Of a DNA stretch of 64,000 nucleotides, positions 34,204 to 42,354 are shown piece by piece. The stretch's first letter is position 1. Each line of letters starts with the position of its first letter. The stretch is taken from positions 11,630 through 75,629 of the forward strand of contig CAZRSF010000022.1 of assembly GCA_964602655.1 (NCBI GenBank), written 5' to 3'. The notes under the pieces are model-generated. The model was not told the origin of the DNA. It searched no databases and saw only the letters and a program-made list of their open reading frames with translations. The DNA comes from Moduliflexus sp964602655 (GTDB lineage Bacteria > Moduliflexota > Moduliflexia > Moduliflexales > Moduliflexaceae). The translations under genes were made by a program, and so were the position numbers.

Positions 34204-35087
34204 TCTTTCTCCTTTTTGAACGCGCCGGTCAGCACTAATTGAATCAGGTTCAACGTCAATACGATGGCTAACAGGACAACCCCTATCGCGGACGCCATGC
34301 CCATTTCATTGAATTGAATGCCGCGTTGATACAGATACGACACGATGGTCATTCCGATATCGCCCGGCGAGTTGGCCGGCCAATAGACATAACTTTCTTC
34401 GAACATCCGAAATCCGCCGTAAATGCTGATGGTCAGCACATACACCGAGACTGGCTTGAGCAAGGGAAAAGTTATATGTCGAAATTGCAGCCAGGAGTTC
34501 GCGCCATCAATCGAGGCAGCTTCGTATAATTCGCTTGGAATACCCTGCAAACCTGCCAGATAATAAAGCATATTCACACCCATCCAGCGCCAGGAGCTTA
34601 ACAACACCAACAAGAACATGGCCGTCGCGGATTTTCTGAGCCAGGCGACGCTTTGCATCCCAAAGAAGTGCATGACCGAATTCGCAAATCCGGTGTCCAT
34701 TTCGCTGAACAGCAGACGAAAGATCGTCCCAGCCACAATCGTCGAAGTCAGAATCGGCATGAATAAGCTGGCTTTGAAAATGTTGCGGAAAGGCATCGGT
34801 TTGCTGTTCAACAAGACCGCTAACAGCATCGGAAGGGGAATCAGGACGACCAATGTCCAGAACGTGTAGCGCGCGCTGTTCCAGAGGGCGGCATAAAAGT
34901 GCGCATTGTCCAAGCGGCGAAAATTTTTCAGGCCGATAAAGGTAATTTCTCCAGGCAGCACTTTTTGAAAACTCATAATCAAGGTGCTGAGAATCGGATA
35001 GAGAAAAAAGATGGCAAACGACAGAATAAATGGCAATACAAAAATATACGGGGCAACTTTTTGCGAGTACAGCGGATTCTGTTTCAC
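34200..35087 (-). CDS. Carbohydrate ABC transporter permease (MalF/AraP type)
   Basis: This 295-aa membrane protein has six hydrophobic spans. The EAA motif is YEAASIDGANSWLQFRHITF, and MPILTSTIVAGTIFRLLFSE is typical of the family. It forms the channel together with the downstream permease. The start is GTG (35087) with AAGGAG 8 nt upstream. It follows the split solute-binding-protein gene by about 70 bp, within which lies a small palindrome (35119-35147). Confidence 0.93.
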   Translation of the reverse strand: MKQNPLYSQKVAPYIFVLPFILSFAIFFLYPILSTLIMSFQKVLPGEITFIGLKNFRRLDNAHFYAALWNSARYTFWTLVVLIPLPMLLAVLLNSKPMPFRNIFKASLFMPILTSTIVAGTIFRLLFSEMDTGFANSVMHFFGMQSVAWLRKSATAMFLLVLLSSWRWMGVNMLYYLAGLQGIPSELYEAASIDGANSWLQFRHITFPLLKPVSVYVLTISIYGGFRMFEESYVYWPANSPGDIGMTIVSYLYQRGIQFNEMGMASAIGVVLLAIVLTLNLIQLVLTGAFKKEKE

Positions 35088-35118
35088 AATCGCGTCTCCT
35101 TTTGCAGGTCAGCATAAT

Positions 35119-35147
35119 GTCGAGACGCTCGATATGAGCGTCTCGAC
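35119..35147. repeat. Palindrome GTCGAGACGCTC...GAGCGTCTCGAC
   Basis: Perfect 12-bp arms around a 5-nt loop between the binding-protein and permease genes. The core GAGACGCTC also occurs in the BREX-island repeats (around 42097). It might set the relative expression of the binding protein over the permeases. Confidence 0.85.
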
Positions 35148-35157
35148 GGTGCAAACA

Positions 35158-36628
35158 TCAATCGAGTTGAGCGCGTAATTCTTCCGCCAACTGTTTCAAG
35201 GCTTCTTCTGCTGTTTGGGATTGTTCCATCAACACAGCATTACCGGTCGTTGTCCGATAGGTATCTTTCACTAACGGAACCAACTCGCCCATATTCACCG
35301 GGTTAATCTCGTCTTTGACTTGCAGCAATATATCAAAGATGCCCGTACCGAAGTAGTCGGTGTATTTGTTGGCCGGTTGATCTTTAAGCTTTGCCCAGAC
35401 ATCCCAACGCGGCGGATCGAATCCGAGAACATTCCAGATGCGAATATTGGCTTCTTCCGATAATTTGGCGTGGGCGAGGAAGGTTTTCGCCATGTCGATG
35501 TTTTTGCACTGATTCGTAATGGCTGTGCCTGTGCCGCCTAAACCGGCAGATCGGAAACTGTCATTATCCCATTTCGGCATCGGACGAATAATGATTTTGC
35601 CTTTCAAATCCGGCATATAGTCCGTGAAACGTCCCATATACCACATCGGCATCATCACGGAGGCGGCGCCACCCTGATTCATGAAACCATAATATTCTTC
35701 CGCATGATGGTTTGCGCCCGGCGCGACCACCGCGATTTTGTCTTTGAAAATCATGTCTTGCTGGAATTGCAACGCGTCAATATTAATCTGATTATCCATG
35801 ATCGGCTTGCCGTCTGCATCGAGAAAATCCGATTTCCGCTGAGAAATCAACGCCCATTGCGTAAAAATATCCCCCGATTCGACAGATGTCATCGGCTTCC
35901 CCGTTTTCTCCAACACTTGCTTGCCAGCCGTGACGAAATCAGCCCACGTCACGATTTTGTCCGCATCAACGCCGGCCTGGTCCAGAATCTCTTTGTTATA
36001 ATACATGACGGTTGCGCCGACATGATACGGCGTGCCATAATAGACATCTTTCCTAAATAAATTCTTTCAGGCAGGGAGAACTCAAAAGTGCGACATTCGC
36101 GTGTTGAAACAGAAACGCTCATATTTGACTTCAGAGCCATTTTTTTGAACCATCCCATGTAAATTCCCCTATTCGCCTGACGAAAATATGGGAATTATTT
36201 AGGAAAGATGTCTAATATGTGCCTTTCTTGGAATAGATGGTGAAACGCGCCTGTACAAAGCTCTCTTTCACCGGATCGATAATATCATTCAACGGCACAA
36301 GCTGAATGTTTTCCCCTTTTAAATAGTTCGGGAATTTGCTGATCTCGATATCCACAAGGTCAGGAGCGCCAACGCCGGACTGCAAGGCGATCAACAGCTT
36401 GTTATGCATTTCGTCATACGGATACACTTCGCTTTTGATCACAATCGGTTGATCCGGATGCAGATCGTTCCAGGTTTTCGCGCCTTCTTCAATCAGATTG
36501 GCATGAAATTGCACGAATGTCCAGAATGTGAGTTCTGTCGGGTCTGCTGCGCTGGCAACCATCGCGTAGCCGCTCACGGCGCATACGATTGCCACAACTA
36601 ACATGAGTAATGATACTCGTCTTATCAT
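35158..36628 (-). pseudogene. Sugar ABC transporter substrate-binding protein, split by a MITE-like insertion
   Basis: The N-terminal part (36628 to about 36213; signal peptide LLMLVVAIVCAVSGYAMVAS, then TELTFWTFVQFHANLIEEGA) stops at TAG inside the element right after KKGTY. The C-terminal part resumes YYGTPYHVGATVMYYNKE and runs to 35158 (SAGLGGTGTAITNQ, NIDMAKTFLAHAKLSEEANI). Removing the 170-bp element and one 5-bp duplicate joins them exactly in frame as a 431-aa protein, the standard size for family 1 sugar-binding proteins. So the gene was intact and was broken recently. As it stands the operon's importer lacks its binding protein unless the element excises or another protein substitutes. 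The ribosome site AAGGAG before the start at 36628 is intact. Confidence 0.92.
36043..36212. mobile_element. 170-bp MITE-like element with 22-bp terminal inverted repeats
   Basis: The left end GACATCTTTCCTAAATAAAT (36043 on) is matched by the right end ATTTAGGAAAGATGTC (up to 36212), about 22 bp with one extra base. It is flanked on both sides by TAATA (36038-36042 and 36213-36217), a 5-bp target duplication. It encodes no transposase, so it would have to be mobilised in trans. It sits inside the sugar-binding-protein gene. Its family is not recognised. Confidence 0.88.
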
Positions 36629-36878
36629 GGTGTGTTCTCCTTGCTGAAATAATAAACGTTATGTGACAGATAACCATCGGGAACCTCCTACCTGATTCCC
36701 TGACCGACTGACCCTCGCAAGTAGTTGAGGCACGGCGTTCGTTTTCCACTCGATGAAGCCTCGAACGTCATACATGCCCTCTTGTTCTGGCCGTTTTTGA
36801 TGCGAATGTTCCTGCTACTTCCTTAAATTCTTCCCCAAAAACACGATCACCTCCCTTGATACAATGCGCGGTATTGCG

Positions 36879-37799
36879 TTATCGTAAATACATCTTCATG
36901 ACAATATCCTGATCATAATTGCCGAAACCGCTGCCGAAAATATTGATGCCGCCGACATTCACGGCATTTTCTTTGAGGCCGATCCGGACTTTCACAGAAC
37001 TATGCCCGCGAACATCCACTTCGTTCAGCGTAATATTCGAGACCCTGGTTCCATCAACATACGTGCCATCTTCCGTCACGCTCCAATTTTTCAGCAATCC
37101 GTATTGCGATCCGGCCAATTTCCACCAATCCGGCGTAAATTTGCCTTGCACATCGCCGTAATCGCCGGGAGACGTCCATGTGCCGATTTCCACGCCATTC
37201 ACCCAGGCGGTAATATCCGATGGCCAATTTTGATTCGTTCCAGGCACTTCGGACGATAATTCCAACGAAATTTCCAGGCGTTCCAATACAGCTTGCCCTT
37301 TCAGATTATTGGGGAATTTATACTCCATAAATCCGCGCTCGAACCAAATCAGACTGGCAATTGCGCGCTTCGGACTTAAAAACGAATCGGGAACATCTAA
37401 GAAACCGATAATTTCTTCACGAGAACAGAGGCCGCAAGGAGGATTCACTTCGAAATCAGTATATAAACCGATCGGCATGGCAACTTCGATAATATTTTGT
37501 GAAATGTTTTTTTTCAAACCAGGCAATTGAATAACAATTTCATCATACGGAAGGGAACAGATTTTTTGCGTGCCTTTTTTGCCGGCAGCCGTTTCGACAG
37601 CAATCAATCCAGCATCTTCTAAAATCTTGATATTCGTAGAAATTGTAGATTGCGGGAGGCGTAATTCCCTCGCAACATCGTTCACGCTGAGCTTTCGATT
37701 GTTTAACAACTCCAAAATCGCCAGCCGCGGCTCAGAGGCAAGGGCATTCAACATCTGGAGCGATTCTTTCGCCTCAATCATAAATAAACGACTATCCAT
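36879..37799 (-). CDS. ArsR-type transcriptional regulator with a C-terminal ligand-type domain
   Basis: This 306-aa protein has an N-terminal ArsR winged helix (about 10-85: LNALASEPRLAILELLNNRK, VNDVARELRLPQSTISTNIK). A cysteine pair follows in the middle (NPPCGLCSREEI). The C-terminal two thirds are rich in beta strands (KGQAVLERLEISLELSSEVP, DITAWVNGVEIGTWTSPGDY, VKVRIGLKENAVNVGGINIF), as in regulators that sense through a carbohydrate-like domain. It lies directly upstream of the arabinan operon on the same strand, so it is the likely local regulator. An ATTGAT-based palindrome upstream (37901-37928) is a candidate site for its own control. The C-terminal role is inference. Confidence 0.82.
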   Translation of the reverse strand: MDSRLFMIEAKESLQMLNALASEPRLAILELLNNRKLSVNDVARELRLPQSTISTNIKILEDAGLIAVETAAGKKGTQKICSLPYDEIVIQLPGLKKNISQNIIEVAMPIGLYTDFEVNPPCGLCSREEIIGFLDVPDSFLSPKRAIASLIWFERGFMEYKFPNNLKGQAVLERLEISLELSSEVPGTNQNWPSDITAWVNGVEIGTWTSPGDYGDVQGKFTPDWWKLAGSQYGLLKNWSVTEDGTYVDGTRVSNITLNEVDVRGHSSVKVRIGLKENAVNVGGINIFGSGFGNYDQDIVMKMYLR

Positions 37800-37900
37800 G
37801 CCAGCCTCTCAGCCTGATACGTGATAAAAACAACAAAATACGCTTGCAACGCCGACCGCTTGCCTTACGTCATCCGCAAGACCACTACCAATACGATAGC

Positions 37901-37928
37901 ATCAATTAATATTGATAATCATCAATAT
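37901..37928. promoter_or_regulatory. Candidate operator: three alternating ATCAAT/ATTGAT half-sites
   Basis: ATCAAT (37901), TAAT, ATTGAT (37911), AATC, ATCAAT (37921): two overlapping palindromes with 4-nt spacers; ATATTGAT-AATC-ATCAATAT is a perfect 8-bp inverted repeat. It lies in an AT-rich 420-bp gap between the ArsR-type gene and the divergent glycosyltransferase gene. The rest of the gap shows no gene. Confidence 0.5.
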
Positions 37929-38222
37929 CGTTAGCGTCAAAAAGCAAAATTCAAGAAAGTTTGTCAAGTATAAAATAACTTTTTTTGATATTTACCATAT
38001 ATTTTAGTTATTAACGATTCAATTTCTTCTCTACCGTATCAGTTTCGGCGAAAATTATGAGTGCGTCTCAGGAATAATTCTTGACATCTTCTCGGTAGAA
38101 CGCTGGAACTCTTTTTCAGATACGATGAAAACGTCTATTGTTGAATGGATATGAGAATCGTCAATCGCATGTGTCGGGTTGGCGCTTTATCTGCCAGGCA
38201 CAGCACTGCAATCAGAAGCATC

Positions 38223-39359
38223 ATGAGCAAACGAACTATCGTCTTATTGAGCGTCTCCGCCGGGGCGGGACACGTCCGCGCCGCCGAAGCGCTGAAACAG
38301 GCCGCCGAAGCGCGTTACCCGTCGCTTCGCGCCATTCATCTCGATGTCATGGACATCGTGCCGGATCATTTTCGGACATTGTACGTGGAATCGTACATGA
38401 AAATCATCAAACATCATCCGTCATTATGGGGTTATTTGTATCGCATGGCGGAGAAGCAAAAAGGAGATTCCGCGCTGAATCAGGCGCGGCGAGCCATCGA
38501 GCGTTTGAATACCGGACGATTGCAGAAATTGCTCAAAGAAATCCAGCCAGATCACGTCATTTGCACGCATTTTCTTCCGGCGAGCCTTCTGTCGCGCATG
38601 ATCAAAAAAGGAAAATTCGACAGGCCGGTTTGGGTCGTGGATACCGATTTCGACGTGCATAAAATGTGGATTTACGAGGGCATGAGCGGCTATTTTGCGG
38701 CAGATGCGGAAGTGGCATGGCGCATGGCGGATCATGGTGTGCCGCCGGAGCGGATTCATGTCACCGGCATTCCGATCATGCCAGTCTTTTCGCGACAATA
38801 TGACCGCCAGGAATGCGCTTGCGAGCTTGGCATAGACCCGCGCAAGCCGACGCTCTTAATGATGGCCGGCGCTGCCGGGCTTGGCGACGCAGATACATTG
38901 ACGGAACGCCTGCTACGCCTGCCGCTGTCATTCCAGATTGTCGCGATTGCCGGAAAAAACGCCGACCTGCTCGATGCGCTCCGAACGCTTGCCGCACGCT
39001 ATCCCGGTCGCCTCTTTCCGCTTGGATTCACGACGACCATCGAGCGCGTGATGGCGGTCGCGGACGTGGCTGTCACCAAGCCGGGCGGCTTGACGACCTC
39101 GGAATGCCTGGCGATGCGGCTGCCGATGATTCTGATCTCGCCGATTCCGGGGCAGGAAGAGCGCAACGCCGACTATCTTTTAGAACATGGCGCGGCGCTG
39201 AAAGCCTACGATCTCGCCGGATTGGAATATCGAGTAAAATGGCTGTTCGAACAGCCAAACCGACTTGAAATCATGCGGCAAAATATCGAACGCATCAGGA
39301 AGCCAAACGCCGCGCTCGACGTGCTGCGCGTGGCGCTCGGCAGCGAGGAGGCCGCATGA
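38223..39359 (+). CDS. Glycosyltransferase of the MGDG synthase / UDP-sugar diacylglycerol type
   Basis: This protein of about 378 aa has the MGDG_synth N-terminal domain (IVLLSVSAGAGHVRAAEALK, LDVMDIVPDHFRTLYVESYM). A GT28-type C-terminal nucleotide-sugar domain follows, with VADVAVTKPGGLTTSECLAM, then PMILISPIPGQEERNADYLL. Such enzymes add sugar to diacylglycerol in membranes. The start at 38223 (MSKRT) fits family N-termini, though the ribosome site is weak; an ATG at 38145 is also in frame. It overlaps the next small membrane-protein gene by 4 bp (ATGA), suggesting a joint role in lipid or envelope metabolism. Confidence 0.87.
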   Translation: MSKRTIVLLSVSAGAGHVRAAEALKQAAEARYPSLRAIHLDVMDIVPDHFRTLYVESYMKIIKHHPSLWGYLYRMAEKQKGDSALNQARRAIERLNTGRLQKLLKEIQPDHVICTHFLPASLLSRMIKKGKFDRPVWVVDTDFDVHKMWIYEGMSGYFAADAEVAWRMADHGVPPERIHVTGIPIMPVFSRQYDRQECACELGIDPRKPTLLMMAGAAGLGDADTLTERLLRLPLSFQIVAIAGKNADLLDALRTLAARYPGRLFPLGFTTTIERVMAVADVAVTKPGGLTTSECLAMRLPMILISPIPGQEERNADYLLEHGAALKAYDLAGLEYRVKWLFEQPNRLEIMRQNIERIRKPNAALDVLRVALGSEEAA

Positions 39360-39817
39360 CATCGCTCGCGCATTTTCTTTTGCTGCTGCTCTGGATTGTC
39401 GTGTCAGGTTTTTTCTTCGCCAAAGTGGAAATTCAGATTGAAGGCGACGCCGGCTGGGCGGCAAATCTGCCGACCTGGCGCATCGAAGAACACTGGCTGC
39501 TCGATATCTTCTGGGGCAGCCGCCCCATGACCGGCTATCACGCCTGGGTCTTTTCGTTTATGTGCGCGGTCTTTCATCTCCCGGTCGCGCTGCTCGGCCA
39601 ATGGAGTCTTGCGCTTGAAGCGCGAGTTTTAGCGAGCTTGATGTATTTCTGGATGATCGAGGATTTTCTCTGGTTCGTGCTGAATCCGGCCTATGGTTTC
39701 GCCAAATTCCGCCCCGGCGATATTCATTGGCACAAGCACTGGGTCTGGCGCGTCCCGGTGGATTACGCCGTATTTGCCGCCGTCGGCGCGGCGCTGTTCT
39801 GGTATTCGTTTCGATGA
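39356..39817 (+). CDS. Small integral membrane protein (153 aa), unknown function
   Basis: No family is recognised. Hydrophobic spans lie at about 5-22, 62-82, 85-110 and 134-151. A charged loop in between contains HWHKHWVWRVP with several histidines and tryptophans that could bind metal or lipid head groups. It is translationally coupled (ATGA) to the MGDG-synthase-like gene and may be its membrane partner. Confidence 0.75.
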   Translation: MTSLAHFLLLLLWIVVSGFFFAKVEIQIEGDAGWAANLPTWRIEEHWLLDIFWGSRPMTGYHAWVFSFMCAVFHLPVALLGQWSLALEARVLASLMYFWMIEDFLWFVLNPAYGFAKFRPGDIHWHKHWVWRVPVDYAVFAAVGAALFWYSFR

Positions 39818-39891
39818 TCTATTAATTATTATACCTGCCAACGAAATCGTATCAAGAAATAGAAAAACGACAAATTTTTCTTGACCACAAG

Positions 39892-39923
39892 AACCCTGAC
39901 GGGGTCTTAAACCCTGTCAGGGT
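39892..39923. repeat. Palindromic repeat, family B
   Basis: AACCCTGACGGGGTCTTAAA pairs with ACCCTGTCAGGGTT with a few mismatches. It is at the left border of the BREX island. Confidence 0.85.
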
Positions 39924-39947
39924 TGTCTTCAACAAATGTTATGCTCA

Positions 39948-39979
39948 GACCTCACAGGTTTGAGAAACCTGTGAGGTCT
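39948..39979. repeat. Palindromic repeat, family C (GACCTCACAGGT)
   Basis: AGACCTCACAGGTTT pairs with AAACCTGTGAGGTCT around 2-3 nt. It stands 24 bp before the brxE-like start; other family C copies border the nested array at 41877-42254 and overlap the brxC stop (46110-46142). Confidence 0.9.
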
Positions 39980-40003
39980 TTGTGTAAAAAGGAACATCTT
40001 TCC

Positions 40004-40516
40004 GTGAAAAAAGATCATCTTGTCGCAATGCTGAAACTCAGGATGGCTGTCGGGTTTTTAGGCGAAACTCACCAGCATGGCTGGTGGCCGAGCGCGTTTT
40101 TTTCCCCGTCCAGTTCCGCCTTTTTAGCCCCCATATTCGGGCGAACGCTGCTGTCAGCGCGGTATCATGGCGTTCGCGAAGCCGCTGCCAGCGTACATGA
40201 CCGCCATATCGGCACGGGCGCGAATATCTTCCATCTCTTCCGGCTGCCGGAATCTATCGAGCGCGAACTGCATGGGTTGCTGCGGGAATCCGAAATGGAG
40301 CGTGAAATCGCGGAACTGACGCGCGATCACGCCTCTGTCATGAGTTACGTGCAGACGACGGCGCAGCAGATCGCCACGCAGAGCGTCGGCCCGGCGTATA
40401 TTGCCCCCGCGCAGGCGCTTGACACGTCTGCCGCCTGGCAGCAGGTCGCGCAGCATTACCTCAACGCTTTTCGAACCGGGACGCAGACCTTCCCGTTTTT
40501 CGCGGAGGAACGATGA
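40004..40516 (+). CDS. brxE: BrxE-like BREX protein
   Basis: This 170-aa protein has LKLRMAVGFLGETHQHGWWP, LAPIFGRTLLSARYHGVREA and ASVHDRHIGTGANIFHLFRL, which match my memory of BrxE-family proteins. BrxE is usually listed for type 6 BREX, so its presence here with brxL is notable. The start is set at GTG 40004 with AAGGA 10 nt upstream; an ATG at 40028 is a shorter alternative, and codons further upstream lie in a repeat. It overlaps brxA by 4 bp (ATGA). Its biochemical role is unknown. The name rests on recall, not a search. Confidence 0.68.
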   Translation: MKKDHLVAMLKLRMAVGFLGETHQHGWWPSAFFSPSSSAFLAPIFGRTLLSARYHGVREAAASVHDRHIGTGANIFHLFRLPESIERELHGLLRESEMEREIAELTRDHASVMSYVQTTAQQIATQSVGPAYIAPAQALDTSAAWQQVAQHYLNAFRTGTQTFPFFAEER

Positions 40517-41298
40517 CGCGCCAACGCTACACCGTCCAACTCCAGGCTGGTCTTGGGATGGTTTCTGAAACCCGTGTCCTGTTGAAACTCTGGACGCCGG
40601 GCATGAAACCCCGGCAGCTTTTCGAAACCGCCTTGCAATCCGGCGAATTTCCCGGCATCTCTGCCTCAAGTTTGCAAAACGTGGTCAGCAAATGCTTTGC
40701 CCCCAGATTTCTCAAAGACAATGACTATCCCGCCTGGGCGCTGAAAAGATGGGAAGCCGCGCTTTCCGCCCCGGTCTTCGAACAATTGCTCTTCCTGTTT
40801 ACCGCCAGAGCCAACACCATTCTCGCCGATTTTGTCACAGAGGTCTATTGGCCGCGTTATGCCGGCGGCCATATCTTCTTGAGCAACGCCGAATCCCGCG
40901 CCTTCGTGACGCAGGCTTGCCAGGAGGGGAAAACCGCGAGCCGCTGGTCGGACAGCACCATCACGCGAATGACGCGCTATCTGACCGGCTGCTGCGCGGA
41001 TTTCGGCCTGTTAGAATCCGGGGCGAAAACGACGCGCAAAATGCGCCCCTACCACATCGAGCCGAACGTCATCGCATTTTTAGCCTATGATCTTCATTTT
41101 TCAGGCTCAGGCGATAACGCCGTGATTGCGCATGACGACTGGAAATTATTCGGATTACAGCCGCATGAAGTGCGGGACGAACTCAAACGCTTAGCGCTGA
41201 AAGATTTCTGGATTCTCCAGACCGCCGGGGACGTGACGCGCATAAGCTGGTCGTTCAACGATTGGGAGGAGGTCTTCGATGTCATCGCTGCAAGCTGA
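40513..41298 (+). CDS. brxA: BREX protein BrxA (DUF1819)
   Basis: This 261-aa protein has the DUF1819/BrxA layout: RYTVQLQAGLGMVSETRVLL at the start, then a tandem winged-helix-like body with LQNVVSKCFAPRFLKDNDYP and FVTEVYWPRYAGGHIFLSNA. It ends ITRISWSFNDWEEVFDVI-like. BrxA is a DNA-binding accessory protein of BREX systems. It overlaps the upstream gene by 4 bp and the downstream brxB by 20 bp, so the three genes are tightly coupled. Confidence 0.9.
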   Translation: MTRQRYTVQLQAGLGMVSETRVLLKLWTPGMKPRQLFETALQSGEFPGISASSLQNVVSKCFAPRFLKDNDYPAWALKRWEAALSAPVFEQLLFLFTARANTILADFVTEVYWPRYAGGHIFLSNAESRAFVTQACQEGKTASRWSDSTITRMTRYLTGCCADFGLLESGAKTTRKMRPYHIEPNVIAFLAYDLHFSGSGDNAVIAHDDWKLFGLQPHEVRDELKRLALKDFWILQTAGDVTRISWSFNDWEEVFDVIAAS

Positions 41299-41851
41299 TT
41301 TCAACGAATTGCTCGAACGCATCCGGCATGGCCGGGAATTCGGCCATGCGAGCTTCGAGCCGATTTATTACCTGATTTTTGCGCCGTCTCAGATATTGGA
41401 AGTGAAACGCAAGATGCCGGCCTGGACGTCTCGCCTGAAAAATGAGGGGTGGCAGGTGCGCCAGTTTTCGTTCGCCGAGCAGATCGCTGATATTCTGCAC
41501 AACGCGCCGCTTCGCAAAATCTGGCTGACCGCCGACGGACGCGCCCCGCTGAATTGGAAGAAAACGAACGACTCATTAGCGAATGTCTTAAACAACGGCA
41601 GCCTGCAAGCGCGATTGGAACAGCAATTAGCCGAACTCGAAGGGGAACGGCAGGCGCTGCTGCTCGTGACCGACCTTGAAGCGCTCCATCCGTATCTGCG
41701 CATCGGGGCGCTTGAAAGTCAGATTCACGGCAAATTCACCGCGCCGACCGTCTTTTTTTATCCCGGCAAACGCACCGGCAAAACCCGGCTGAAATTTCTG
41801 AACTTTTACGAGGAAGACGGCAATTATCGCTCCGTGCATGTCGGCGGGTGA
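41279..41851 (+). CDS. brxB: BREX protein BrxB (DUF1788)
   Basis: This 190-aa protein has the DUF1788/BrxB pattern: NELLERIRHGREFGHASFEP, then YYLIFAPSQILEVKRKMPAW, TDLEALHPYLRIGALESQIH, and the characteristic end FYEEDGNYRSVHVGG. It has a strong GGAGGAGG before the ATG at 41279 and begins inside brxA. It is required in type 1 BREX, but its activity is not established. Confidence 0.92.
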   Translation: MSSLQADFNELLERIRHGREFGHASFEPIYYLIFAPSQILEVKRKMPAWTSRLKNEGWQVRQFSFAEQIADILHNAPLRKIWLTADGRAPLNWKKTNDSLANVLNNGSLQARLEQQLAELEGERQALLLVTDLEALHPYLRIGALESQIHGKFTAPTVFFYPGKRTGKTRLKFLNFYEEDGNYRSVHVGG

Positions 41852-41876
41852 ACGTTTCGATTGAACAGGGGAAAAA

Positions 41877-42254
41877 ACCTCACAGGTCTTCATAAAGATT
41901 AAAAATTTAATTCGGCAACGCGCCCTCTTCACCACCCCCCTTGCCCCCCTCCTAATTTAGGAGGGGGGGGGCAGGGCTGTTAAGTTCTATTTTTTTGCCC
42001 TGAAAGGGCACTTCATATTAGCCCAGGGCGTCAGCCCTGGGAACGCAGGCCACAAGACAACATCAACGCTCTGAAAGAGCGTCTCAATGAGACGCTCTTT
42101 CAGAGCGATCCCGTCGGGAACGTCCTGTTTCCCAGGGCTGACGCCCTGGGCTAATATGACTCGCGCCGTTGGCGCGTTGAGAACTTAACAGCCTGGGGGT
42201 GGGGGGTGGTTTACCGGATTATTTTCTTCATGTTCTTCAAGACCTGTGAGGTTT
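41877..42254. repeat. Nested palindrome array between brxB and brxC
   Basis: This 378-bp symmetrical stack has at least five shells. Outside is ACCTCACAGGTCTT / AAGACCTGTGAGGT. Next come CACCACCCCCC / GGGGGGTGG, then AGGGCTGTTAAGTTCT / GAGAACTTAACAGCC. Inside that lies TAGCCCAGGGCGTCAGCCC / GGCTGACGCCCTGGGCTA, and at the centre ACGCTCTGAAAGAGCGT facing its inverted copy near 42090. It is most simply read as repeats inserted into repeats. There is no coding signal. Confidence 0.92.
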
Positions 42255-42255
42255 G

Positions 42256-42307
42256 GTAGGGGCGCGGTCTCCGCGCCCTGTGATGGGCGAGGAGACCTCG
42301 CCCCTAC
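42256..42307. repeat. Palindromic repeat, family H
   Basis: GTAGGGGCG (42256-42264) and CGCCCCTAC (42299-42307) flank internal GCGGTCTCCGCGCC and GGCGAGGAGACCTCG units. It abuts the nested array and lies about 48 bp before the brxC start. Confidence 0.88.
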
Positions 42308-42354
42308 AATGTGTTTTTTCATCATCAATTGCCAGGAACGAATGGGAGATTGGC

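Noticed and set aside
36050..36158. Small protein start within the MITE-like element
   Set aside because: It is just the C-terminal binding-protein frame extended into the element; no ribosome site.
41877..42254. Integron attC sites or a structured non-coding RNA
   Set aside because: There is no integrase or cassette pattern, and each shell recurs separately elsewhere as a repeat family, so nested repeats explain the symmetry better.
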